Shown here one piece after another: positions 29,148-37,791 of a DNA stretch of 64,000 nucleotides (positions are counted from its first letter, which is position 1; each line of letters opens with the position of its first letter). The position numbers and the translations under genes were made by a program. The notes beneath the pieces are model-generated. The model worked only from the letters and a program-made list of their open reading frames with translations, did no database searches and had not been told where the DNA came from. This stretch comes from Neptuniibacter halophilus. GTDB taxonomy: Bacteria > Pseudomonadota > Gammaproteobacteria > Pseudomonadales > Balneatricaceae. The stretch spans positions 3,534,001 to 3,598,000 of the forward strand of contig NZ_AP027292.1 in NCBI RefSeq assembly GCF_030295765.1, read 5' to 3'.

Positions 29148-30482
29148 ATGCAAGTTTCCGTTGAAACGACTTCTGGCCTAGAGCGCCTGATGACGGTTTC
29201 CGTACCAGCAGAGCGCATCGATCAGGATGTTAACAAGCGCATCCAGCAGACTGCACGCACAGTACGCATCGATGGTTTCCGTCCAGGTAAGGTACCAGCG
29301 AAAGTAGTTAAACAGCGCTACGGCAAAGGTATCCGTGAAGAGGTTCTGGGTCAGGTGGTTCAGGAAACCTTCTACCAGGCACTGCAGCAGGAAGAGATTA
29401 ATCCGGCAGGTACACCAGCGATCGAATTCACTAAAGATGCTGAAGGCGAGAACCTGGAATACACCGCTAAGTTCGAAGTTTACCCGCAGATCGAACTGGC
29501 TGATTTCTCTTCTGCTGAAGTAGAAAAGAAAACTGCAGAAGTTAAAGATGCCGATCTGGATCAGATGATCGACACGCTGCGTAAGCAGCAGGCAGACTGG
29601 GCTGAAGTTGAGCGTGAAGCTGCGCAGACTGACCGTGTTCGCATCGACTTCGAAGGCTTTGTAGATGGCGAAGCATTCGACGGCGGTAAAGGCGAAGGCA
29701 TGGATCTGGTGCTGGGTTCCAACACCATGATCCCGGGTTTCGAAACCGGTCTGGTTGGCGCTAAAGCAGGCGATGATGTTGAGCTGAACGTTACTTTCCC
29801 TGAATACTATCAGGCTGAAAACCTGAAAGGTAAAGACGCTGTATTTAAGGTTAAGGTACACACGGTTTCTGAGCAGATCCCGGCTGAACTGAACGAAGAG
29901 TTCTTCGAAAAATTCGGTCTGGAAGAGAAAACTGAAGAAGCCTTCCGTTCTGAAGTTCGCAAGAACATGGAGCGCGAGCTGAAGCAGGCTCTGAAAATGA
30001 AGCTGAAAGATCAGGTATTCAGCAAGCTGCTGGAAGTTAACCCGGTAGATGTACCAGCAGCACTGGTAGACAACGAGATTGATGCGCTGCGTCGTCAGGC
30101 GATCACTCAGTTCGCAGGTCCTGACTCTGACATGGATCCTAACATGCTGCCTAAAGAGATGTTCAGCGAGCAGGCTGAGCGTCGCGTTAAGATCGGTCTG
30201 CTGATGCAGGAAGTGATCAAGTCCGGTGAACTGGAAGCTGACGAAGATCGCGTTCGCAGCACGCTGGAAGAGATGGCTGAGACTTACCAGGATCCACAGC
30301 AGGTAATCGACTGGTACATGGGCAACGAAGAGATGCTGGGTCAGATCAAAGGTCTGGTTCTGGAAGAGCAGGTTGTAGACCAGCTTCTGGCTTCTGCTAA
30401 GGTGTCCGAAGTTGAAGTCAGCTACGAAGATGCGATCAAGCCAGAGCAGCAGGCTCAGGCTGAAGAGGAAGCTGCTGAGTAA
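29148..30482 (+). CDS. tig: Trigger factor
   Basis: A 444-residue ribosome-bound chaperone and prolyl isomerase. The ribosome-binding signature GFRPGKVPAK lies around residue 44-53, the FKBP-type domain at about 155-245 (DRVRIDFEGFVDGEAFDGG, GSNTMIPGFETGLVG), and the helical chaperone arms complete the C-terminus, ending in Glu-rich sequence. I use the ATG at 29148, preceded by TGAGG; a longer in-frame reading to 29004 would overlap the promoter candidate and has no family counterpart. tig-clpP-clpX is the conserved order. Confidence 0.97.
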   Translation: MQVSVETTSGLERLMTVSVPAERIDQDVNKRIQQTARTVRIDGFRPGKVPAKVVKQRYGKGIREEVLGQVVQETFYQALQQEEINPAGTPAIEFTKDAEGENLEYTAKFEVYPQIELADFSSAEVEKKTAEVKDADLDQMIDTLRKQQADWAEVEREAAQTDRVRIDFEGFVDGEAFDGGKGEGMDLVLGSNTMIPGFETGLVGAKAGDDVELNVTFPEYYQAENLKGKDAVFKVKVHTVSEQIPAELNEEFFEKFGLEEKTEEAFRSEVRKNMERELKQALKMKLKDQVFSKLLEVNPVDVPAALVDNEIDALRRQAITQFAGPDSDMDPNMLPKEMFSEQAERRVKIGLLMQEVIKSGELEADEDRVRSTLEEMAETYQDPQQVIDWYMGNEEMLGQIKGLVLEEQVVDQLLASAKVSEVEVSYEDAIKPEQQAQAEEEAAE

Positions 30483-30508
30483 TCAGCGACGCATCTTTTG
30501 CTTACACG

Positions 30509-30544
30509 AAACGACAGTCAGCCGCTGCTGGCTGTCGTTTTTTG
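30509..30544 (+). terminator. Intrinsic terminator after tig
   Basis: A 14-bp stem (AAACGACAGTCAGC against GCTGGCTGTCGTTT with one wobble, loop CGCT) is followed by six T. It separates tig from clpP transcription. Confidence 0.9.
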
Positions 30545-30584
30545 CTATTTGGCGGCCGATAAACCCGGTTGGTGCTTTCAGCCC

Positions 30585-30612
30585 TTGTCTGAACCGGTCA
30601 ACGTAGTATTAT
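30585..30612 (+). promoter_or_regulatory. Candidate promoter of clpP
   Basis: TTGTCT and TATTAT with a 16-nt spacer, 44 nt before the clpP start and downstream of the tig terminator. No convincing sigma-32 pattern was seen. Confidence 0.45.
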
Positions 30613-30655
30613 CGGTAGCCTGAATTAAGGTAATTTCCGTTTTAAGGAGTGATAC

Positions 30656-31282
30656 ATGGCGGAATTTGGTAAAGGTGGCTCAGATATCCTGAGTAGTCTG
30701 GTACCTATGGTAGTAGAGCAGTCTGCGCGTGGTGAACGTGCTTATGACATCTACTCCCGTCTGTTAAAAGAGCGGGTGATCTTTCTGGTAGGACCGGTCG
30801 AAGATCACATGGCGAATCTGGTTGTGGCTCAGTTGCTGTTCCTCGAAGCGGAAAATCCAGATAAAGATATTCATCTGTATATCAATTCACCGGGTGGTTC
30901 TGTGACTGCCGGTATGTCGATCTATGACACCATGCAGTTCATCAAGCCGGATGTCAGCACGATGTGTCTGGGTCAGGCGGCGAGTATGGGTGCGTTCCTG
31001 CTTGCCGGTGGTGCAGAAGGTAAGCGTTTTGCGCTGCCAAACTCACGGGTTATGATTCATCAGCCGCTGGGTGGCTATCAGGGTCAGGCTACGGATATCG
31101 AGATCCATACAAAAGAGATTCTCAGCATCCGCCATAAACTGAATACCCTGCTGGCAGAGCATACCGGTCAGGATCTGGAGACCATCTCCCGGGATACCGA
31201 CCGTGATAACTTTATGGACCCTTATGCGGCCAAAGAGTACGGTCTGATTGACGACGTACTGGATCGTCGTAACGCGGAATAA
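30656..31282 (+). CDS. clpP: ATP-dependent Clp protease proteolytic subunit
   Basis: A 208-residue serine protease that forms the tetradecameric degradation chamber for ClpX and ClpA. The catalytic triad is S110 (GQAASMGAF), H135 (MIHQPLGG) and D184. A short propeptide of about 13 residues is expected before the conserved [10 protein letters not shown] ribosome site AAGGAG precedes the ATG. clpX follows after 126 nt that contain a long inverted repeat; clpA and clpS lie 12 kb downstream in the same window. Confidence 0.97.
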   Translation: MAEFGKGGSDILSSLVPMVVEQSARGERAYDIYSRLLKERVIFLVGPVEDHMANLVVAQLLFLEAENPDKDIHLYINSPGGSVTAGMSIYDTMQFIKPDVSTMCLGQAASMGAFLLAGGAEGKRFALPNSRVMIHQPLGGYQGQATDIEIHTKEILSIRHKLNTLLAEHTGQDLETISRDTDRDNFMDPYAAKEYGLIDDVLDRRNAE

Positions 31283-31294
31283 GTCAGAGAGTAA

Positions 31295-31367
31295 ATTGTT
31301 ACTATACTGAAAGAAGTTTGCCTGGCTTCGTACCTTCGGGGTTGAAAGGGCGCTTCTAAGTAACAAT
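31295..31367 (+). promoter_or_regulatory. Structured clpP-clpX intergenic element
   Basis: A perfect 9-bp inverted repeat, ATTGTTACT (31295-31303) and AGTAACAAT (31359-31367), encloses 55 nt with further pairing: AGAAG with CTTCT just inside, and an inner ACC-TTCG-GGGT tetraloop hairpin. The whole lies between the clpP stop and clpX start. It may be an RNA element tuning clpX expression or mRNA processing. Confidence 0.45.
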
Positions 31368-31408
31368 ATACCGGGTATAGCCCGGAGTAAGAGATACGAG
31401 GAAGTCGA

Positions 31409-32698
31409 ATGACCGACGAAATCAACGGAAAAGACGGAGATGACAGCGGCAAGCTGCTCTATTGCTCATTCTGCGGTAAGAGCCAGGATGAAGTACGTAA
31501 GCTGATCGCCGGCCCTTCCGTTTTTATCTGTGACGAATGTGTTGATTTGTGTAACGACATCATTCGGGAAGAGATTCAGGACGCAGAGCCTCAGGAGGAT
31601 TCTGACCACCTGCCAACGCCTGCGGAGCTGAGCGCTGCGCTTGATGAATATGTCATCGGCCAGGAGCAGGCGAAGAAAGTGTTGGCAGTGGCCGTTTACA
31701 ACCACTATAAGCGCCTGCGTTTCCAGAAGAGCAGTAAAAGTGGTGTGGAACTTGGCAAGAGTAATATTCTGCTGATCGGTCCAACCGGTAGCGGCAAGAC
31801 TCTGCTGGCACAGACGCTGGCTCGTTTGCTGAATGTACCTTTCACCATTGCCGATGCAACCACGCTGACCGAAGCCGGTTATGTGGGTGAAGATGTCGAA
31901 AACATCATTCAGAAGCTCCTGCAGAAGTGTGATTATGATGTGGAGAAGGCCCAGTTGGGCATTGTTTACATTGATGAGATCGACAAGATTTCCCGTAAAT
32001 CTGATAATCCATCAATCACCCGTGACGTGTCCGGTGAGGGTGTTCAGCAGGCTCTGCTGAAACTGATTGAGGGTACGGTTGCTTCGGTACCGCCTCAGGG
32101 TGGCCGTAAGCACCCGCAGCAGGAGTTCCTGCAGGTTGATACCTCTAACATCCTGTTTATCTGTGGCGGCGCCTTTGCCGGCCTTGAGCAGATTATCCGC
32201 GATCGTTCTGAGAAAAGCTCTATTGGCTTCAGTGCGGTGGTTAAGAGCAAGGATGAAGAAAAAACCGTGTCTGACAGCTTGCGTGAACTCGAAGCCGAAG
32301 ACCTGGTTAAATATGGTCTGATTCCTGAGTTTGTGGGTCGTCTGCCCATGATTGCTACGCTGGCTGAGCTGGATGAGGATGCGCTGATTCAGATTCTGAC
32401 TGAGCCTAAGAACAGCCTGACTAAGCAGTATGCTGCGCTGTTTGATATGGAAGGTGCTGAGGTTGATTTCCGCGAAGGTGCATTGCATGCTGTTGCCCGT
32501 AAGGCGCTGGAGCGCAAGACCGGTGCCCGTGGCCTGCGTTCCATCATGGAAGCGACCCTGCTGGATATTATGTACCAGCTCCCGTCCATGGATAACATCA
32601 GCAAGGTGGTGATTGATGAGGGTGTTATTAACGCCGAAAACGATCCGATCCTGATTTATGAGAATGCGGAACAGCAAAAAGCGGTACCTGAAGACTAA
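31409..32698 (+). CDS. clpX: ATP-dependent Clp protease ATP-binding subunit ClpX
   Basis: A 429-residue AAA+ unfoldase. The N-terminal zinc-binding domain has C19, C22, C41 and C44. Walker A is [12 protein letters not shown], Walker B is [11 protein letters not shown], the pore loop GYVGED and the ClpP-docking loop SIGFSAV are present, and the [16 protein letters not shown] segment carries the sensor 2 arginine. It feeds substrates into ClpP. A strong terminator follows the stop. Confidence 0.97.
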   Translation: MTDEINGKDGDDSGKLLYCSFCGKSQDEVRKLIAGPSVFICDECVDLCNDIIREEIQDAEPQEDSDHLPTPAELSAALDEYVIGQEQAKKVLAVAVYNHYKRLRFQKSSKSGVELGKSNILLIGPTGSGKTLLAQTLARLLNVPFTIADATTLTEAGYVGEDVENIIQKLLQKCDYDVEKAQLGIVYIDEIDKISRKSDNPSITRDVSGEGVQQALLKLIEGTVASVPPQGGRKHPQQEFLQVDTSNILFICGGAFAGLEQIIRDRSEKSSIGFSAVVKSKDEEKTVSDSLRELEAEDLVKYGLIPEFVGRLPMIATLAELDEDALIQILTEPKNSLTKQYAALFDMEGAEVDFREGALHAVARKALERKTGARGLRSIMEATLLDIMYQLPSMDNISKVVIDEGVINAENDPILIYENAEQQKAVPED

Positions 32699-32720
32699 TT
32701 GCTGATCGATTAGTGGTTTT

Positions 32721-32750
32721 AAAAAAGGATAGCTTTGCTATCCTTTTTTT
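32721..32750 (+). terminator. Intrinsic terminator after clpX
   Basis: A 13-bp stem AAAAAAGGATAGC / GCTATCCTTTTTT with loop ttt and a T7 run, 22 nt after the clpX stop. Confidence 0.93.
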
Positions 32751-32788
32751 ATTTATGCTCAATAACTTATTTATAGAAGCGGTGGTCC

Positions 32789-33898
32789 ATGGGAAGGGAT
32801 AACAGCAGTGCATTCCAGGGGTTAAACCAGGAGCTGAAAACAGAGTTTTACAGCAGTTTTAAGGAGGCGATGGAGGAGCTTGATCACTGCTTCAGCACCC
32901 TTAACTGTCGTTACGATGAGTCAGTGGTGCATGAGATGTTCCGTGCTGTTCATTCGGTGAAGGGCAACTGTCATATGGTTTTTCTCGATGGCATTGCCGA
33001 TGTCTGTCACCTGCTGGAAGATATTGTGGCAGAGATCCGTAAAGGGGGCGCTGCTTACACGCCACCGCTTGGTGAATTCATCACGCTGATATTTGCCCGG
33101 CTTGAGCAGTTGGTGGCCCAGGTCGTTGCCGGTGATGAGATTCGTGAAGCGGACATTCTGGTGCTGGAAAAAGGCGTATCCCGGGTATATGACGCTAAAG
33201 ACAAGCTCAGAGATCAGGAGATACAGCACGCGCTGGACAGCTTCAGTGGTTTGCTCTCAAGCGCTGAGAGTCTCAGTGATAAGGTAATGCAGCGTCTTGA
33301 TGAGCAGCCATTAAGAGATGACTTTGCTGCACTTGAGTTTATGCAGCGTATTGCCCACATCATGCAGGCTAAGTCTGTCCAGCACCGTGGTGATCTGGCT
33401 AAGCTTCAGGCGCTGGCCTTGCGCCTTAATGCTCTGCATGCTCAGGAAGAGGAACCGGATCAGTTATCTGCCGCTTTGAGTATGCTTAATCTTGGCAGCA
33501 AATTTGTTGCTTCACCGGTGTTTGACCTCAGCCCTGATTCACCCCAATGGGAACGACAGAAAGCGGAAGAACAGCTCGAGATTTCTGCGGGGTTCCTTCG
33601 GATTGGTGAGGGCTGGCAGCGCGCGGCAGTGATGATTGTTTATTCCCACGAGCGGTTTGATGGTAAAGGACCTAAGGGGCTGAAAGCTGAGCGGGTGCCC
33701 GCTGGCAGCATGATTCTGTCAATCTTGCGCTTCTATCAGCAGAGCTATCTGCGGTTGAAACGGGATTTTCGTGAGAAAATCGCAGTCGCCAAAAGCGTCA
33801 GCCTGGTACACGCTGAAATCGGTGCCCGGTTTGACCCGCAACTGGTTGAGGCGCTGGTTCAGATCGCCCGGGATGACCCTGCAGCGTTGATGCTGTAA
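32789..33898 (+). CDS. Hpt domain fused to a degenerate HD-GYP domain
   Basis: A 369-residue two-domain signalling protein. Residues about 12-110 are an Hpt phosphotransfer domain with the phospho-accepting H55 in AVHSVKGN. Residues about 215-360 align with HD-GYP phosphodiesterases: SHERFDGKGPKGLKAERVP at 286-304 matches the HHERxDGxGYPxGLxGxxIP stretch, and GARFDPQLVEAL at 345-356 the late FDP motif. However the metal-binding HD is replaced by LN at 233-234 (MLNLGSKF), the next His position is lost (EQLEISAGF), and GYP reads GPK. It should not hydrolyse c-di-GMP; a docking or sensing role is inference. It is monocistronic, after clpX. Confidence 0.8.
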   Translation: MGRDNSSAFQGLNQELKTEFYSSFKEAMEELDHCFSTLNCRYDESVVHEMFRAVHSVKGNCHMVFLDGIADVCHLLEDIVAEIRKGGAAYTPPLGEFITLIFARLEQLVAQVVAGDEIREADILVLEKGVSRVYDAKDKLRDQEIQHALDSFSGLLSSAESLSDKVMQRLDEQPLRDDFAALEFMQRIAHIMQAKSVQHRGDLAKLQALALRLNALHAQEEEPDQLSAALSMLNLGSKFVASPVFDLSPDSPQWERQKAEEQLEISAGFLRIGEGWQRAAVMIVYSHERFDGKGPKGLKAERVPAGSMILSILRFYQQSYLRLKRDFREKIAVAKSVSLVHAEIGARFDPQLVEALVQIARDDPAALML

Positions 33899-33906
33899 TG
33901 GCACAA

Positions 33907-33934
33907 AAAAAACGCAGCCCGGGCTGCGTTTTTT
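33907..33934. terminator. Bidirectional terminator, perfect 28-nt palindrome
   Basis: AAAAAACGCAGCCC followed at once by its reverse complement, with T-runs on both strands. It closes the Hpt/HD-GYP gene and the convergent DAHP synthase gene. Confidence 0.92.
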
Positions 33935-33960
33935 AATGTCTGTTGTGCTCTGCTCAGGGT

Positions 33961-35028
33961 TTAGCGCTGTGGCAGAACCCCTTTGAGTTTATCATTCATA
34001 TCCAGCAGGCATTTCTCGGTGGTTTCCCAGTCGATGCAGGCATCAGTAACAGAAACGCCGTAGGCCAGATCATCCAGATTTTCAGGGATGGACTGATTGC
34101 CCCAGTTCAGGTGGCTCTCAATCATCAGGCCAACGATGGACTGGTTGCCCTCAAGAATCTGGTTGGCTGCGTTTTCGGCGACCAGTGGCTGCAGAGCAGG
34201 GTCTTTGCTGGAGTTTGCGTGGCTGCAGTCGATCATGATGTTGTTAGCCAGACCGGCTTTTTCCAGCGCCTGTTCACAGATCGCCACATTCACCGAATCA
34301 TAGTTAGGTTTACCGCCGCCACCGCGCAGTACGACGTGACCGTACTGGTTACCTTTGGTGTGGACGATGGAAACCTGACCTTCAGCGTTAATTCCCAGGA
34401 AGCGGTGTGGAGCGCTGACAGATTTCAAAGCGTTGGTTGCTACGTCGAGGCCGCCATCGGTTCCGTTTTTGAAACCCACGGCACAGGAGAGGCCGGAAGA
34501 CATCTCGCGGTGAGTCTGTGATTCTGTGGTGCGGGCACCGATTGCAGACCAGGAGATCAGATCCTGCAGATACTGAGGGGAGATCGGGTCGAGTGCTTCG
34601 GTCGCCAGAGGCAGGCCCATTTCCGACAGATCGATAAGCAGTTTACGGGCGATGTGCAGGCCCTCTTCAATTTCGAAGGAGTCGTTAAGGTGTGGATCGT
34701 TGATCAGGCCTTTCCAGCCCACGGTAGTCCGGGGCTTCTCGAAATACACACGCATCACCAGATAGAGAGAGTCTTTAACCTTTTCCTGCAGTTCCTGCAG
34801 TTTTTTGCCGTACTCGATCGCAGCATCAACATCATGGATAGAACAAGGCCCGATTACAACGAACAGGCGCGGGTCCTTGCGGTCAAGAATGTTTCTCACC
34901 ACTTCGCGGCCCTGCATTACGGCAGCAGCAGCTTTTTCAGAGATTGGCAGTTCAGCTTTCAGGGCGTCCGGTGAAACCAGGACGGTATTGGATTCGATAT
35001 TTAAATCTTCAACGCGTGTATCGGTCAT
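33961..35028 (-). CDS. 3-deoxy-7-phosphoheptulonate (DAHP) synthase, class I
   Basis: A 355-residue DAHP synthase of the AroF/AroG/AroH type, condensing phosphoenolpyruvate and erythrose 4-phosphate at the entry of the shikimate pathway. Signatures are VVIGPCSIHD (around 57-66), MRVYFEKPRTTVGWKGL, SWSAIGARTTESQTHREM and MIDCSHANSSKD. The N-terminal extension that forms the allosteric site is present, so it is feedback regulated, but the amino acid cannot be told by eye; I therefore give no isozyme letter. A good AGGA ribosome site precedes the ATG. No attenuator was seen upstream. Confidence 0.94.
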   Translation of the reverse strand: MTDTRVEDLNIESNTVLVSPDALKAELPISEKAAAAVMQGREVVRNILDRKDPRLFVVIGPCSIHDVDAAIEYGKKLQELQEKVKDSLYLVMRVYFEKPRTTVGWKGLINDPHLNDSFEIEEGLHIARKLLIDLSEMGLPLATEALDPISPQYLQDLISWSAIGARTTESQTHREMSSGLSCAVGFKNGTDGGLDVATNALKSVSAPHRFLGINAEGQVSIVHTKGNQYGHVVLRGGGGKPNYDSVNVAICEQALEKAGLANNIMIDCSHANSSKDPALQPLVAENAANQILEGNQSIVGLMIESHLNWGNQSIPENLDDLAYGVSVTDACIDWETTEKCLLDMNDKLKGVLPQR

Positions 35029-35405
35029 TATTACTTATCCTGCAGTAGAGGGCCTTTAACGCTTTGTTTTAGTGGCTCTCTGGACTCTTTGTCATGGTGA
35101 GACCTGTTTTACCATAAAGCTATGCAGGTTATAAGTAGACGCCTGGGTTAATCTTCGTTAATTCTGATCTGAGCCAGTGCTTTCTGCTGCTTGTCGGAAC
35201 AGCCGTGGTACAATGGCGCAAATCGCTCAGGGAGCTTGCGAATATGTTGTGCAGGCACTCTGGCTTGAGTGATGATTCACAATCAAGGAAATGCTTTGCA
35301 GCCATGTCCGGATCTTATACAAGGTAGTTCCTTAGCTGATGGATCGAACTGATTCGTTTTTCTGTTGTCAATCAGGCGTCTGGCATCTAATTCATAGGAT
35401 TTATT
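35029..35405. other. DAHP synthase to dsbD intergenic region
   Basis: A 377-nt divergent intergenic region. The only pattern I can point to is an extended -10 (TGGTACAAT, 35206-35214) that could serve dsbD. No small gene or hairpin of note was found. Confidence 0.4.
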
Positions 35406-37265
35406 GTGTTCGAGCTTCTCTGCCTGCCGCGGCGGCTTCTTCTTACTCTGCTTCTGATTTTTCCATTCACGGCCAGTGCCGGCCTGTTTGATAGCAATCC
35501 CTTCTCTGAAAGTGGTCCTCTTGAAGTGGATCAGGCGTTTAAATTTACCCATATTCAGCAGGGCAACAATCTGCGGCTGTTCTGGGAGATACCTGATGAC
35601 TACTACCTGTATCGGGATCGCATCGAACTGAAAACAGATACGACTACCCGTATTCTGCAACGGAGTAACAGCCCGGCTGAACAAAAGAATGATCCTCTGT
35701 TTGGACAGGTCTGGGTTTATCATAATCAGGCTGAAGTGAATTTCAGTCTGGCCAGTGAATCCGAAACGGCAACGGACGCTACGCTGATTGTCACCTATCA
35801 GGGCTGTTGGGAAGGGGGAATCTGTTACCCTCCCGTAACCCGGGAGCTACGGTTGACGGGTATAACGCCGGTCAGTGATGAAGCGCTGTCACAGGTCGCT
35901 TCTGAGAAGGACACATCAAATCAGGCTCAGTCATCGGGGGAGGCCCGGGTATCTGTTACTCCGGTTACCCTGAGCGAGCAGGATCGCTTCGCAGCCATGC
36001 TCAGTGGTGACAATCTGGCCCTGACCCTGCTGGCGTTTTTTGTTGCCGGGCTGGCGCTGTCCTTCACGCCCTGCGTTTTTCCTATGATTCCGATTCTCTC
36101 CAGCATTATCGCCGGACATGGCGGCAAGGTGTCCGCAGGCCGTGGCTTTATGCTGTCTCTGATTTATGTTCTGGCAGTCTCTGTGACCTATACACTGGCG
36201 GGGATTTTTGCCGGGCTGTTTGGTGAAAACCTTCAGGCGATGTTCCAGAACCCCTGGATTATCGGCAGTTTCAGTCTGATCTTTGTCTTGCTGGCGCTCT
36301 CTATGTTCGGTTTTTATGAGCTTCAGTTGCATGCCGGTTTGCAGAGCCGTCTCAGTCAGGCAAGCAACAGCCGCAAGGGAGGCACGTTTACCGGTGTTGC
36401 CCTGATGGGGTTGTTGTCTGCGCTGATCGTCGGGCCCTGCATGGCTGCTCCGCTTGCCGGGGCACTGATCTACATCGGTCAGAGTGGTGATCCGGTACTG
36501 GGTGGTTCTGCGTTATTTTCCATGAGCCTGGGTATGGGTGTGCCGTTGCTGCTGATCGGTACTTCTGCTGCGAAGCTGCTGCCGCATGCCGGGGTCTGGA
36601 TGGCGAAGGTAAAAGCCGTGTTTGGCGTGCTGTTACTGCTTATGGCGATCTGGATGCTGGATCGTATCGTGCCAACGGTTGTAACCATGTGGCTGACAGC
36701 CGTTGTGCTGATTCTGTCATCCGTTTACATGGGGGTTTTCAGTCGCGGCGATCGTACAGAGCACGCGGTTGTTAAGCTGGCTCGCGGGTTTGGCCTGATT
36801 GTGCTTATCTATGGTGCTTCGCTGATGATCGGAGCGCTCTCGGGCAGTAACAGTATGCTCTATCCACTGCAGGGGGTAGCCGGCACACAGGCTGCTGAGA
36901 AACGAGCCCTGCCGTTTGTTAAAGTCACAACGCCTGCCGGATTAGAGCAGCAGCTTGAGCAGGCCAGAGCAGCGGGCCAGCCGGTCATGCTGGATTTTTA
37001 CGCGGATTGGTGTATCTCCTGCATCGAGCTGGAGGTGTATACCTTCGCTGATAATCAGGTTCAGTCTGCACTCGGTCATTACAAACTGATCAAAGTGGAT
37101 GTGACGGCTAATGACAGCGCAGCCAAAGCCTTAAACCGGGCCTATTCTCTGATTGGCCCTCCGGCGCTCATTTTTTACAACGCCAATGGGGAGCACTTGC
37201 CGAACAAGACGTTAATCGGCGTGGTTGATCCTGAAGATTTTGTCACCCACATCAGTACCATCTGA
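35406..37265 (+). CDS. dsbD: Thiol:disulfide interchange protein DsbD
   Basis: A 619-residue DsbD, which carries electrons from cytoplasmic thioredoxin to periplasmic DsbC/DsbG-type proteins. After a signal peptide (cleaved near TASA), the alpha domain has C134/C140 (GCWEGGIC), the eight-helix beta domain has C223 (TPCVFP) and C345 (GPCMAAP), and the thioredoxin-like gamma domain has C536/C539 (WCISC). All six cysteines are present. The start is GTG at 35406 with AGGA 6 nt upstream. A strong terminator follows. Confidence 0.95.
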   Translation: MFELLCLPRRLLLTLLLIFPFTASAGLFDSNPFSESGPLEVDQAFKFTHIQQGNNLRLFWEIPDDYYLYRDRIELKTDTTTRILQRSNSPAEQKNDPLFGQVWVYHNQAEVNFSLASESETATDATLIVTYQGCWEGGICYPPVTRELRLTGITPVSDEALSQVASEKDTSNQAQSSGEARVSVTPVTLSEQDRFAAMLSGDNLALTLLAFFVAGLALSFTPCVFPMIPILSSIIAGHGGKVSAGRGFMLSLIYVLAVSVTYTLAGIFAGLFGENLQAMFQNPWIIGSFSLIFVLLALSMFGFYELQLHAGLQSRLSQASNSRKGGTFTGVALMGLLSALIVGPCMAAPLAGALIYIGQSGDPVLGGSALFSMSLGMGVPLLLIGTSAAKLLPHAGVWMAKVKAVFGVLLLLMAIWMLDRIVPTVVTMWLTAVVLILSSVYMGVFSRGDRTEHAVVKLARGFGLIVLIYGASLMIGALSGSNSMLYPLQGVAGTQAAEKRALPFVKVTTPAGLEQQLEQARAAGQPVMLDFYADWCISCIELEVYTFADNQVQSALGHYKLIKVDVTANDSAAKALNRAYSLIGPPALIFYNANGEHLPNKTLIGVVDPEDFVTHISTI

Positions 37266-37791
37266 TCGCATATATCTGATAATGATTCCCCGAGGCGCCA
37301 CCCCAGTGTGGCGCCTTTCTTTTTTACCTGCCGATTTCCTGCTTATTGCCTTCCTGTTTCAGGATCAGGCCTGGTTTTTGCAAAACACCTTTCTGGCTTA
37401 AAAATTTGTTTGCAGCAGGTTGCGACTGCGTGAGGTTGAAATGAACAGTCTGTGACGGCTCTGCCGTTTCGGTCTGGGCTATCAGCTAAACCGCGTAAGC
37501 CTTGGCTGTTGTGTTGTGGAGGGTGCCTGACGAAGTAGATGAGATTGTTATTTATCGTATGAATTAACTGCGTATCAGCCTCAGGCCTGTTGCCTGATGG
37601 GCGGGAGAGTATTGCCGCTTATCAGTGAAAACAGGCAAGGCTTTACCGCCTTTCAATCCGGGATGGAATTTTTGTTTTTGCATTCAGCAAGAACCGGTTT
37701 TCTGCGCCCTGAATTTTGATTTCTGCTGTGGAGCTGGCTCTGCGGTACGGTGGTTTTTACGCAACAAAAACAGGATCTACCGGAGGATGTA
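37266..37791. other. Long non-coding leader before the calcium-loop protein
   Basis: A 526-nt region without a supported gene. After the dsbD terminator it contains GTTGCCTG (37589-37596) and CAGGCAAG (37632-37639), which can pair around a loop; within that loop GGCGG (37600-37604) could pair with CCGCC (37646-37650) downstream, giving a possible pseudoknot. It matches no riboswitch I know, including c-di-GMP classes. It may be a long 5' UTR or an unannotated small RNA. Confidence 0.35.
37293..37326 (+). terminator. Intrinsic terminator after dsbD
   Basis: A 9-bp stem AGGCGCCAC / GTGGCGCCT, loop CCCAGT, followed by TTTCTTTTTT. Confidence 0.92.
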
